A DNA stretch of 14,983 nucleotides from F23-B02 sp963629425. GTDB lineage: Bacteria > Bacillota > Clostridia > Oscillospirales > Oscillospiraceae. Position 1 is the first letter of the stretch, and every line of letters starts with the position of its first letter. The position numbers were made by a program, and so were the translations under genes. Location: NCBI GenBank assembly GCA_963629425.1, contig CAVGIU010000033.1:1-14983 (forward strand), given 5' to 3'. This document shows positions 1 through 5,153 of this stretch, one piece after another. The notes under the pieces were generated by a model, which saw nothing but the letters and a program-made list of their open reading frames with translations, did no database searches and was not told the origin of the DNA.

Positions 1-241
1 CGACCTCGGAGCACTCGCCCTCAAAGTTTGCGCGCAGACCGCTGATGATCTCCTCGCGGACATTTTCGGGAACGTCTGCGCCGAAGGTCTTGCCGACGCC
101 GACTATATGCTCAGCTGCCCAGGACTTCTCCTCGGACTGCATGGTGAACTTCTCACCGGGGACATTGCAGATAGGGCACTTCTCAGGGGGAGTGTCGCCT
201 TCATGAACATAACCACATACGGGGCATACCCATTTTGCCAT
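1..241 (-). CDS. Reverse rubrerythrin (rubredoxin-first), NADH peroxidase type, 3' end outside window
   Basis: Only the first 80 codons are present; the gene runs off the left edge. The protein opens with a rubredoxin-type iron site: Cys6 and Cys9 in CPVCGY, then Cys22 and Cys25 in CPICNVP. It continues into the start of a ferritin-like di-iron domain, including the segment GLRANFEGEC. A rubredoxin domain before the di-iron domain is the arrangement of clostridial reverse rubrerythrins, which reduce hydrogen peroxide (and oxygen) in the cytoplasm with electrons from NADH via a reductase. The start is fixed by a strong AAGGAGGT ribosome binding site 8 nt upstream of ATG. It lies downstream of the CBS-domain gene on the same strand but has its own AT-rich promoter region with a PerR-like dyad at 320-336. 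Identification is firm; the di-iron ligands themselves are outside the window. Confidence 0.9.
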   Translation of the reverse strand, partial: MAKWVCPVCGYVHEGDTPPEKCPICNVPGEKFTMQSEEKSWAAEHIVGVGKTFGADVPENVREEIISGLRANFEGECSEV

Positions 242-318
242 AATAATTTACCTCCTTAAATAATAAATACACTTTATGCTATTTTGATGTTGAACGACGT
301 GTTCCGTCTTTTGTACTT

Positions 319-336
319 ATTATAATAGGATTATAA
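319..336 (-). promoter_or_regulatory. PerR/Fur-like inverted repeat overlapping the probable -10 of the rubrerythrin gene
   Basis: A perfect dyad TTATAAT-N3-ATTATAA occupies 320-336. Read on the minus strand it contains TATAAT at 335-330 and overlaps a second TATAAT at 324-319, so a bound repressor would block the -10 region. The known PerR box of Bacillus is TTATAAT-N1-ATTATAA; here the half-sites are identical but the spacer is 3 instead of 1. PerR control of reverse rubrerythrin is known in Clostridium. No good -35 is visible at the expected distance. Calling it a PerR-family operator is inference from half-site identity and the downstream gene. Confidence 0.5.
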
Positions 337-356
337 ATGCATCAGTGTAGCGTGCG

Positions 357-785
357 CTACACTCTGCGAATGTTTTTAGAAATTTCGCAAAGAGCTTCGG
401 CGGCCTCGGTGTCGCAGTCGGTGCTGCGCGCGAGATCGGCAAGTGACAGCATGCCGACAAGCTCCCCATCTTTGCATACAGGCAACCTGCGTATCTGCGC
501 ATCGGCCATGAGCCTGGCCGCGTCGCCGACATAGGCGTTGTCATTTATAGTGATGACACCGCGCGTCATGATATCGCCTGTTTTCGTTTCCGAGGGCGAT
601 AGACCGTTAGCCACGCACCTGACGGCGATGTCGCGGTCGGTTATCATGCCGCGCAGATTGCCGCGATCATCGCACACAGGCACCGCGCCGATGTTATACT
701 GCTTCAGAAGCCTTGCCGCCGCGGCCACCGGCTCACCGAGGCCGACCGTTACGATGTGCTCGCTCATAATATCGAATACCTTCAT
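357..785 (-). CDS. Two-CBS-domain protein
   Basis: This 142-residue cytoplasmic protein is almost entirely a tandem CBS pair (Bateman module). CBS1 covers about residues 1-57, beginning MKVFDIMS and closing with GMITDRDIA. CBS2 covers about 71-122, beginning DIMTRGV and closing with VGMLSLADLA. The repeated ITDRDIA / LSLADLA ends are the classic second-helix signatures. Stand-alone CBS pairs bind adenine nucleotides and act as energy or redox sensors, but the partner cannot be told from sequence. The ATG is supported by AGGAGG 8 nt upstream. It sits between spoIIP and the rubrerythrin gene on the same strand, with a promoter candidate of its own at 863-836. A short tail after CBS2 (residues 123-142) contains Cys124 and Cys133; nothing else suggests redox sensing. 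Confidence 0.85.
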   Translation of the reverse strand: MKVFDIMSEHIVTVGLGEPVAAAARLLKQYNIGAVPVCDDRGNLRGMITDRDIAVRCVANGLSPSETKTGDIMTRGVITINDNAYVGDAARLMADAQIRRLPVCKDGELVGMLSLADLARSTDCDTEAAEALCEISKNIRRV

Positions 786-835
786 AAATGATCCCTCCTG
801 ACTTAATAATAGCCATAAGAGAGCGGGGCCTATAC

Positions 836-863
836 ATTATATTATAATATTATATTCACTCAA
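836..863 (-). promoter_or_regulatory. Candidate sigma-A promoter for the CBS-domain gene
   Basis: On the minus strand, TTGAGT (863-858) and TATAAT (841-836) are separated by 16 bp. The -35 overlaps the spoIIP stop codon. The spacer is itself an imperfect AT-rich palindrome, ATTATATTATAATATTAT (836-853), holding two more TATAAT-like hexamers. The exact -10 used is therefore uncertain. Confidence 0.45.
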
Positions 864-1812
864 TGAGCGCCGCTATTGCCGGTCCCGCCGTTTTACCGAA
901 CAGCCGTATCGCGGCCAGTGCTTCCTGCAGGGTGTTCCCGTTGCTGCCGACCTCGATTATCATCGAGCCGGGGGAGAGGTGCTGGTTGTAGCGATACTTT
1001 GTCAGCGTTATCGGCCGCATGAGGCTGGGGTACGACTGGCATACCGCATTTTGCAGATAGAGAGCGAGACTCAGGTTCTGCCGCCAGTTCGGGTGCTCAA
1101 GGCCGCTTGCGTCGCTGCCGACGAAAAGCATTATCTGACTTGCGCATACACCCTGCTCGGTGGCGGTGGTCTTGTACGTCACCGTGTCCGAGCACAGCGC
1201 GTCACGGTGCAGGTCGATTACGATCTTTATGCTCGGGTAGTCGGCAAGGTATTTTTCCACAGCCTCGCAGCTGCGGTTATATGAGCCGGTGTAGCTCGGA
1301 TAATCGAACACCTGGGTGTCATGGATAACATTAAGGCCGCAGCCCTCGAAAATTTCAGTGAGCTCCGTACCGATACGGATAACGTTCAGATTTTGGTCGA
1401 GCGTGCGGTTTGTGCCGAGATCGTCGTATTTGTCCAGACCGGCAGGGGAGTAGGCCTCGCTCGAATGGGTGTGGATAACGAGTATCTGCGGCTTTCCCGC
1501 CTCCGGGCGGATCGGGCAGCCCGCGCTCAGGACGGAGTCTATATCAATATCATAGCCCGAAGTGTTTTTTATGGATAGACCGCCGGATATGGTGGTAGGT
1601 ATTATGGTAGGCGTCGCGGGAGCGGCGCTTTCTTCAGGCACGGGCGTATCAAGCGGAGTGCCGGTAGGATATGCCGTTTCCTGTGCGCTGCCCGTCAGGG
1701 AGACAGTGCTTCTGACGTTCTCGCCGCCGTCCGTGCGAAGATACACGGCAAAAAGATAAAGACAGCACAGGGCAAGTCCGCCCACAAAGATCACTTGAAA
1801 TTTTTTCAGCAT
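856..1812 (-). CDS. spoIIP: Stage II sporulation protein P (SpoIIP), peptidoglycan amidase/endopeptidase
   Basis: This 318-residue protein has one N-terminal membrane segment (about residues 7-25), a Pro/Thr-rich linker (about 45-75) and an amidase-type C-terminal domain from about 108. SpoIIP hallmarks are IHTHSSEAY (113-121), NVIRIGTEL (143-151), the family block DYPSYTGSYNRS (170-181), DLHRDA (200-205) and IIEVGSNGN (285-293). These supply the expected metal-binding His/Glu residues H114/H116, H202 and E287. SpoIIP with SpoIID and SpoIIM degrades septal peptidoglycan to drive forespore engulfment, acting on the outer face of the mother-cell membrane. The start has a GGGAGG site. A sigma-E-like promoter lies at 1862-1834, consistent with mother-cell expression. 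Length is slightly below that of Bacillus SpoIIP (about 400), mainly through a short linker. Neighbours on either side are not sporulation genes. Confidence 0.95.
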   Translation of the reverse strand: MLKKFQVIFVGGLALCCLYLFAVYLRTDGGENVRSTVSLTGSAQETAYPTGTPLDTPVPEESAAPATPTIIPTTISGGLSIKNTSGYDIDIDSVLSAGCPIRPEAGKPQILVIHTHSSEAYSPAGLDKYDDLGTNRTLDQNLNVIRIGTELTEIFEGCGLNVIHDTQVFDYPSYTGSYNRSCEAVEKYLADYPSIKIVIDLHRDALCSDTVTYKTTATEQGVCASQIMLFVGSDASGLEHPNWRQNLSLALYLQNAVCQSYPSLMRPITLTKYRYNQHLSPGSMIIEVGSNGNTLQEALAAIRLFGKTAGPAIAALIE

Positions 1813-1833
1813 ATCGAGCCCTCCCGTCAGACA

Positions 1834-1862
1834 ATTATATTGCCGCGAGAAAGAAAATATGC
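1834..1862 (-). promoter_or_regulatory. Sigma-E-like promoter for spoIIP
   Basis: On the minus strand, GCATATT (1862-1856) is followed after 14 bp by AATATAAT (1841-1834). The Bacillus sigma-E pattern is ATA, 16-18 bp, CATACANT; here ATA is followed by 16 bp and an octamer matching CATACAAT at 6 of 8 positions. No sigma-A -35 is seen at the proper distance from the embedded TATAAT. It implies a very short leader of about 15 nt that still contains the GGGAGG site. Confidence 0.45.
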
Positions 1863-1882
1863 TGTACTTGAAAGGTCGGCTG

Positions 1883-1891
1883 TGGTATAAT
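1883..1891 (+). promoter_or_regulatory. Extended -10 promoter for the TSCPD gene
   Basis: TGG-TATAAT forms a perfect extended -10 element with TG at 1883-1884. There is no good -35 at 17 bp (TGTACT at 1863-1868), and TTGAAA at 1868-1873 is only 12 bp away. The 11-mer TGTGGTATAAT at 1881-1891 recurs exactly at the hemZ promoter. Confidence 0.5.
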
Positions 1892-1952
1892 TTATGCGCG
1901 GCGGCATACAGAGTTATGTCAACCGCAAATATTCAAAAAATGAGGTGTGATT

Positions 1953-2195
1953 ATGCATATTACTTACCGTCCGAAGGGCGTTTGCTCACAGCTTTTTGAG
2001 ATAGATATTGAGGATGGACGCATCGAAAAAGTGGCGGTAAAAGGCGGCTGCGACGGCAATTTGCAAGGTATTTCGCGGCTCCTGGTGGGGATGAAAGTCG
2101 AGGATGCAGCGGAGAGATTGGAGGGAATAAGGTGCGGATATAAGAACACCTCGTGCCCCGATCAGCTATCCAAGGCGCTGAAAACTTGCATATAA
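1953..2195 (+). CDS. Small TSCPD-domain protein (TIGR03905-type)
   Basis: This 80-residue cytoplasmic protein carries the signature TSCPDQL at 66-72. Conserved Cys are at 11 (GVCSQLF), 33 (GGCDGNL), 61 and 68, so a metal or disulfide site is plausible. TSCPD modules also form the C-terminal part of B12-dependent ribonucleotide reductases, but the stand-alone family has no established function that I know of. ATG at 1953 is chosen over GTG at 1947, because the GAGGTG ribosome binding site (1942-1947) overlaps that GTG and is well spaced for the ATG. It is divergent from spoIIP and probably monocistronic. No terminator hairpin with a T tract follows it. Confidence 0.85.
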   Translation: MHITYRPKGVCSQLFEIDIEDGRIEKVAVKGGCDGNLQGISRLLVGMKVEDAAERLEGIRCGYKNTSCPDQLSKALKTCI

Positions 2196-2203
2196 AAACG
2201 ACG

Positions 2204-2255
2204 ATTTAGTTTACATAATATTATGCCATAACCCATTTGATTTACATAACGTTAT
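2204..2255. repeat. Imperfect 21-bp direct repeat pair at 31-bp pitch, palindromic cores
   Basis: Copies at 2204-2224 and 2235-2255 share ATTT, then TTTACATAA, then TTAT, giving 17 of 21 identities with mismatches only in two dinucleotides. The cores ATAATATTAT (2216-2225 region) and ATAACGTTAT (2247-2256 region) are each self-complementary. In the second, the substituted dinucleotide still preserves the dyad. A pitch of 31 bp is about three helical turns, as expected for two operator sites on one DNA face. The cognate protein is not known. Confidence 0.55.
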
Positions 2256-2318
2256 ACACGTGATTAATATTTGTAATAATTTTTACGATTTTTTAAGATT
2301 TTGTTGTCGAAATTCGGC

Positions 2319-2346
2319 TTTTGTGCAAGCTGCCCAAGGCACAAAA
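2319..2346. repeat. Perfect 8-bp inverted repeat, 12-nt loop
   Basis: TTTTGTGC (2319-2326) and GCACAAAA (2339-2346) are perfectly complementary. No T tract follows on either strand, so it is not a standard terminator. The TTGTGC half-site recurs in the dyad at 2410-2439. Confidence 0.6.
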
Positions 2347-2353
2347 TGCTGTG

Positions 2354-2366
2354 TTCAAGCCTTGAA
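2354..2366. repeat. Short 6-1-6 dyad
   Basis: TTCAAG-C-CTTGAA is a perfect 13-bp interrupted palindrome in the spacer upstream of the SleB-like gene. It is short enough to occur by chance and is listed because of the clustering of dyads here. Confidence 0.3.
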
Positions 2367-2409
2367 AAGCCCCTAAATCTTGCGGTTTTTGAAGCTGTTA
2401 TGTGAAATA

Positions 2410-2439
2410 TGCACAATTCGACACGTGTTCATTTGTGCA
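2410..2439. promoter_or_regulatory. 30-bp interrupted dyad centred on ACACGTGT, upstream of the promoter
   Basis: Outer arms TGCACAA (2410-2416) and TTGTGCA (2433-2439) are complementary. An inner palindrome ACACGTGT (2421-2428) has exactly the same centre. It ends 9 bp before the candidate -35 at 2449, a typical position for an activator or repressor site. With the hairpin at 2319-2346 there are four TTGTGC half-sites in 120 bp. Regulator unknown. Confidence 0.5.
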
Positions 2440-2448
2440 AAATAACTA

Positions 2449-2478
2449 TTTACTCACTTGCAAACGTTCCGCTATAAT
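2449..2478 (+). promoter_or_regulatory. Candidate promoter of the SleB-like gene
   Basis: TTTACT (2449-2454), 18 bp, TATAAT (2473-2478). The -10 is perfect and the -35 moderate. I did not find a better match to sigma-G or sigma-E patterns, so sporulation-specific expression is not shown here. The predicted leader is about 65 nt. Confidence 0.5.
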
Positions 2479-2505
2479 AAATATGCCCGAGAGTTATAGG
2501 GCGAC

Positions 2506-2524
2506 ATTCGGTGTTTTGCCGAAT
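2506..2524 (+). other. Small hairpin in the leader of the SleB-like gene
   Basis: ATTCGG (2506-2511) pairs with CCGAAT (2519-2524) around a 7-nt loop, in the predicted 5' leader about 25 nt before the start codon. It could affect mRNA stability; no T tract immediately follows that would make a convincing attenuator. Confidence 0.3.
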
Positions 2525-2549
2525 ATATTTTTTGTGACAGGAGCGTTAT

Positions 2550-3392
2550 ATGAGTAAACTGAAAAAGTATAGTTTTGCACTCGTGTGCGTTATCTGTCTG
2601 CTGTGCGTTTTCCTCTGCGGCTCCGCGCTTGCCGAGGGAACTGACAACGGCGTAAGCTATACCGAGACTCCGGTATATGTCGACGGACTGCTTTCCTGCC
2701 GCGGCTACATGATAGGCGACGAATCTTATGTTTCGCTTGAAGCCGCCTGCGCGGTCCTGGGCTATGACGCCGATGTTAATTATGACAAAGAGATAAATAA
2801 ACTGACCGTCGAGGTCGCCGGCATAACGATTGAGGCCGGCTTTGAGGACGATTATCTGTGCGCAAACGGCAGATACCTCTATCTTCCTGACGGTTATATG
2901 GAGGTTGACGGCTCCTTCATCATCCCGAGCGAGGCTTTGGCGAAGATATTCACGTTGGATGTCTCTTGGGACGAAGAGCTCGAAGCGATCAATTTCAGCA
3001 CGGCAGACGAACAGATCCTCCAAAGCGGGGATGAGTATTACAATGAGGATGATCTCTACTGGATGAGCAGGATCATTACATGGGAGTCCGGAAACCAGCC
3101 CGTTGCGGGTCAGATCGGTGTCGGAAACGTTATCCTCAACCGCGCCGGCGACGCAAGATTCGGCGAGACCATAAAGGACGTTATTTTCCAGGAGGGTCAG
3201 TTCAGCGTTGTATCAACTGGCGCTATCTACGGCGAACCGTATGATATAAGCGTTGTCTGCGCAAAGCTTGTGTACGAGGGCTATAACACCGTCGGTGACG
3301 CGCTGTTTTTCCAGACCGGACGGTACTGGGGCAGCGGTATGATCGAAACGACATGGCTGTGTCAGATAGCCGATCACAATTTCTTTTGCTGA
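2550..3392 (+). CDS. Secreted SleB/CwlJ-family cell-wall hydrolase with N-terminal stalk-like domain
   Basis: This 280-residue protein starts with a clear signal peptide: KLKK, a hydrophobic stretch about 8-23, and probable cleavage after ALA at 28. Residues about 38-150 resemble a copper-amine-oxidase-N/stalk domain (YVSLEAACAVLGYDADVNYD, then a second IIPSEALAKIF unit), a non-catalytic binding module common in Clostridia. Residues about 165-280 are a Hydrolase_2 domain: WMSRIITWESGNQPVAGQ, VGNVILNRAG (191-200) and QEGQFSVV (214-221). Glu179 is at the expected catalytic acid position. The family contains spore-cortex lytic transglycosylases (SleB) and vegetative wall hydrolases. Classical SleB carries an N-terminal PG_binding_1 domain, absent here, so a germination role is not assured. 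The ATG follows AGGAG (2539-2543). It appears monocistronic, ending at the palindromic terminator 3417-3448. Confidence 0.85.
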   Translation: MSKLKKYSFALVCVICLLCVFLCGSALAEGTDNGVSYTETPVYVDGLLSCRGYMIGDESYVSLEAACAVLGYDADVNYDKEINKLTVEVAGITIEAGFEDDYLCANGRYLYLPDGYMEVDGSFIIPSEALAKIFTLDVSWDEELEAINFSTADEQILQSGDEYYNEDDLYWMSRIITWESGNQPVAGQIGVGNVILNRAGDARFGETIKDVIFQEGQFSVVSTGAIYGEPYDISVVCAKLVYEGYNTVGDALFFQTGRYWGSGMIETTWLCQIADHNFFC

Positions 3393-3421
3393 TTGATAAA
3401 CAAAACCGGATATGCTAAAAT
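3393..3421 (+). promoter_or_regulatory. Promoter of rsmG, overlapping the upstream terminator
   Basis: TTGATA (3393-3398), 17 bp, TAAAAT (3416-3421), with TG at 3413-3414 forming an extended -10. The -35 begins directly after the stop codon of the SleB-like gene. The -10 overlaps the first bases of the terminator palindrome. Initiation would fall near 3428, inside the left arm, so rsmG transcripts would lack a complete hairpin. Confidence 0.55.
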
Positions 3422-3448
3422 GAGTTGGGCAATTGCCCAACTCATTTT
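3417..3448. terminator. Perfect palindromic terminator after the SleB-like gene
   Basis: Left arm AAAATGAGTTGGGC (3417-3430), loop AATT, right arm GCCCAACTCATTTT (3435-3448); all 14 positions pair. The flanking A and T runs give the stem a terminator form in both directions, although the T run is short (4). It separates the SleB-like gene from rsmG, whose ATG is only 14 nt further on. Confidence 0.75.
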
Positions 3449-3461
3449 CTTTGGAGCTTTT

Positions 3462-4163
3462 ATGGATAAAATATTAAACGACGGCTTTGCTGAGCTCGGC
3501 ATTGCGCCCGATGCCGAAGCGGTTGGCAGGCTTAAAACATATTACGAATATCTTGAGGAGCGCAACCGTGTCATGAATCTGACCGCCATAAGCGGCGAAG
3601 AGGACGTTGCGCGGCTGCACTTTCTCGATTGCGCGGCCCTGCTGAGCGTCTGCGATTTTGCGGGAAGAAAGGTCATAGACGTCGGAACAGGCGCCGGATT
3701 TCCGGGAATGGTGCTCAAAATAGCGCAGCCGAATATGGATATAACGCTGCTTGACAGCCTCAATAAGCGTATTGACTTTCTCGGCGAAGCCTGCGATAAG
3801 CTGGCTCTTGAGGGTGTACAGTGCGTCCACGCACGCGCAGAGGAGATACCCGAGGAGCGGCGAGCGGCTTATGATATTGCCGTCTCCCGCGCCGTTGCCC
3901 GCCTCGGTACGCTCTGTGAGCTGTGCCTGCCGTATCTGCGAGTAGGAGGGCTGTTCATAGCTATGAAAGGCCCCGACTGTGCGCAGGAGGTCGAGGAGGC
4001 CGGCAGTGCCATGCGTCTGCTCGGCGCTCAGCTCAAGGATACCGTGCGCTATACGATACCGGGAACTGATATAACTCACGCCGCCGTCGTAATTGAAAAA
4101 ACGAAGCCCACACACCCGAAATACCCCCGGAAATGGGCGCAGATAAAAAAGCAGCCGCTGTAA
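3462..4163 (+). CDS. rsmG: 16S rRNA (guanine527-N7)-methyltransferase RsmG
   Basis: This 233-residue protein is close to the usual 215-240. It methylates N7 of G527 (E. coli numbering) in 16S rRNA using S-adenosylmethionine; loss in other bacteria gives low-level streptomycin resistance. Visible motifs are NLTAI (39-43), HFLD (53-56), the SAM-binding loop VIDVGTGAGFPG (71-82), LLDSLNKRIDFL (96-107) and SRAVA (142-146). The open frame extends upstream to 3393, but that part would translate the terminator palindrome. ATG at 3462 has a TTTGGAGC ribosome binding site and begins the family alignment, so it is chosen. It is monocistronic here, between the hairpin at 3417-3448 and a shared convergent terminator. 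In Bacillota, rsmG is often beside mnmG near the origin; no mnmG is in view. Confidence 0.97.
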   Translation: MDKILNDGFAELGIAPDAEAVGRLKTYYEYLEERNRVMNLTAISGEEDVARLHFLDCAALLSVCDFAGRKVIDVGTGAGFPGMVLKIAQPNMDITLLDSLNKRIDFLGEACDKLALEGVQCVHARAEEIPEERRAAYDIAVSRAVARLGTLCELCLPYLRVGGLFIAMKGPDCAQEVEEAGSAMRLLGAQLKDTVRYTIPGTDITHAAVVIEKTKPTHPKYPRKWAQIKKQPL

Positions 4164-4170
4164 AGCGTAA

Positions 4171-4202
4171 AAAGAGCTCAGGCTAAACGGCCTGAGCTCT
4201 TT
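4171..4202. terminator. Bidirectional terminator between convergent rsmG and the kinase gene
   Basis: AAAGAGCTCAGGC (4171-4183), loop TAAACG (4184-4189), GCCTGAGCTCTTT (4190-4202): a perfect 13-bp stem with A/T flanks on both sides. It serves the plus-strand rsmG and the minus-strand kinase gene, whose stops lie 7 nt and 18 nt away. Confidence 0.92.
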
Positions 4203-4220
4203 GTTTATACTGCGTCGTTA

Positions 4221-5153
4221 TCAGTCGTATTTTCCGCCGCCGATAAACTCGCGTATAAGTGCGTCGGGGGCAACGTATTTTTCGTCGATCACGCCGAACA
4301 GCTGAAGCGCGGGGAGTACCGTGCGCAGCTCGTCATAGCGTTCTATGCCCTCGGGGATCGAAGAGAAAAGTTTGGTTGCGGTTTCGTTCATGACGGCCAT
4401 CTCGTAGGGAAATGCCGAATCGAACAGGAAGTTCGCCTTGTTTTTAAACGGCGAGATGTAGCTCTTTTCGCCTCTGCGGACGTTTGCCCACATCTTGAGC
4501 GTCTGCGCGGGATCCGCGCCGCGGAAGTTATAGTCGCGCACCGTGCGCCGCACGAGTCTGACCCAGGTACCCTTGAAACAGACCTTTCCGTTGAACTCAA
4601 CATTGCTTCGTGCGGAGATGTACAGCTTGAATGCGTCCGGATGCTTTTCGGTTATCATGTCGTTGAGGGCGTGTATGCCTTCAAAAACGACGATCTCATC
4701 CTTCTTGAGCTTTATTGATTTCGACGGCTCAAGCACGCGCATTTGTCGCGAGAACTCATATTTGGGAACGAAGATCCGCTTGCCCTCGGCGAGCATGGTG
4801 AAATGCTCGTTTAACAGATCCATATCCAGGCACCGGGGGGACTCAAGGTCGATATCACCCTCGGGAGTCCTTGGTGCGGTGGCGGGGTCGACGGACTTGA
4901 AATAGTCGTCCATACCGACATAGTGCGCATGAACTCCGCGGCGCTCGAGCTCCTCGCTTATCTTTCGCGCGGTCGTAGTCTTGCCGGAGCCGGATGGACC
5001 GGACATGAGGACGATGGGGCTGCGGCTGCTGTTTTCTATTATCTTATCTGCCGCGTCTCTTACGCGGCTTGCGTATACCTCGTCACACTCCTCAATGAAG
5101 CCCTTGGGGTCTGCAACTGTGCGGAAATTTATTTCTTTCAGATCAAATGCCAT
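4221..5153 (-). CDS. Uridine kinase-like P-loop nucleoside kinase
   Basis: This 310-residue cytoplasmic protein belongs to the uridine kinase/phosphoribulokinase family, expected to phosphorylate a nucleoside at the 5' position with ATP or GTP. Walker A is GPSGSGKTT (52-60). The DDYF motif (82-85) supplies the acidic substrate-binding residues, and VVFEGIHALN (155-164) is the Walker-B-like strand. Many Clostridia have a long nucleoside kinase (about 550 residues) with an N-terminal TGS/ThrRS-like half; this protein corresponds to the kinase half only, with about 45 extra residues before the P-loop. ATG follows GGAGAG at good spacing and lies inside the last codons of hemZ (11-nt overlap, different frame), so it is probably translationally coupled to it. 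The substrate is unproven: pyrimidine nucleosides are the family default. Confidence 0.85.
   Translation of the reverse strand: MAFDLKEINFRTVADPKGFIEECDEVYASRVRDAADKIIENSSRSPIVLMSGPSGSGKTTTARKISEELERRGVHAHYVGMDDYFKSVDPATAPRTPEGDIDLESPRCLDMDLLNEHFTMLAEGKRIFVPKYEFSRQMRVLEPSKSIKLKKDEIVVFEGIHALNDMITEKHPDAFKLYISARSNVEFNGKVCFKGTWVRLVRRTVRDYNFRGADPAQTLKMWANVRRGEKSYISPFKNKANFLFDSAFPYEMAVMNETATKLFSSIPEGIERYDELRTVLPALQLFGVIDEKYVAPDALIREFIGGGKYD

Larger units (their letters stand above)
2196..2549. other. 354-bp AT-rich, dyad-rich non-coding spacer
   Basis: No ORF with a ribosome binding site or family resemblance is seen on either strand. The region holds a 21-bp imperfect direct repeat pair (2204-2255), an 8-bp-arm hairpin (2319-2346), a 6-1-6 dyad (2354-2366), a 30-bp interrupted dyad (2410-2439), a candidate promoter (2449-2478) and a short leader hairpin (2506-2524). 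It looks like the control region of the SleB-like gene, possibly with an undetected small RNA. I could not match it to a riboswitch class known to me. Confidence 0.6.

Noticed and set aside
1947..1952. GTG start for the TSCPD gene
   Set aside because: It overlaps the GAGGTG ribosome binding site, and ATG 1953 has the correct spacing.
2280..2450. Riboswitch (for example c-di-GMP type) before the SleB-like gene
   Set aside because: I could not align the conserved core of any class I know; only simple dyads are visible.
2472..3023. 183-codon antisense open frame opposite the SleB-like gene
   Set aside because: It covers a signal peptide and domain clearly encoded on the plus strand, has no motif of its own, and reads through the promoter region.
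3393..3461. N-terminal extension of RsmG by 23 codons
   Set aside because: The extension would translate the terminator palindrome and has no ribosome binding site; ATG 3462 has one and matches the family start.
3474..4115. 213-codon antisense open frame opposite rsmG
   Set aside because: All RsmG motifs are on the plus strand; this is a codon-bias shadow.
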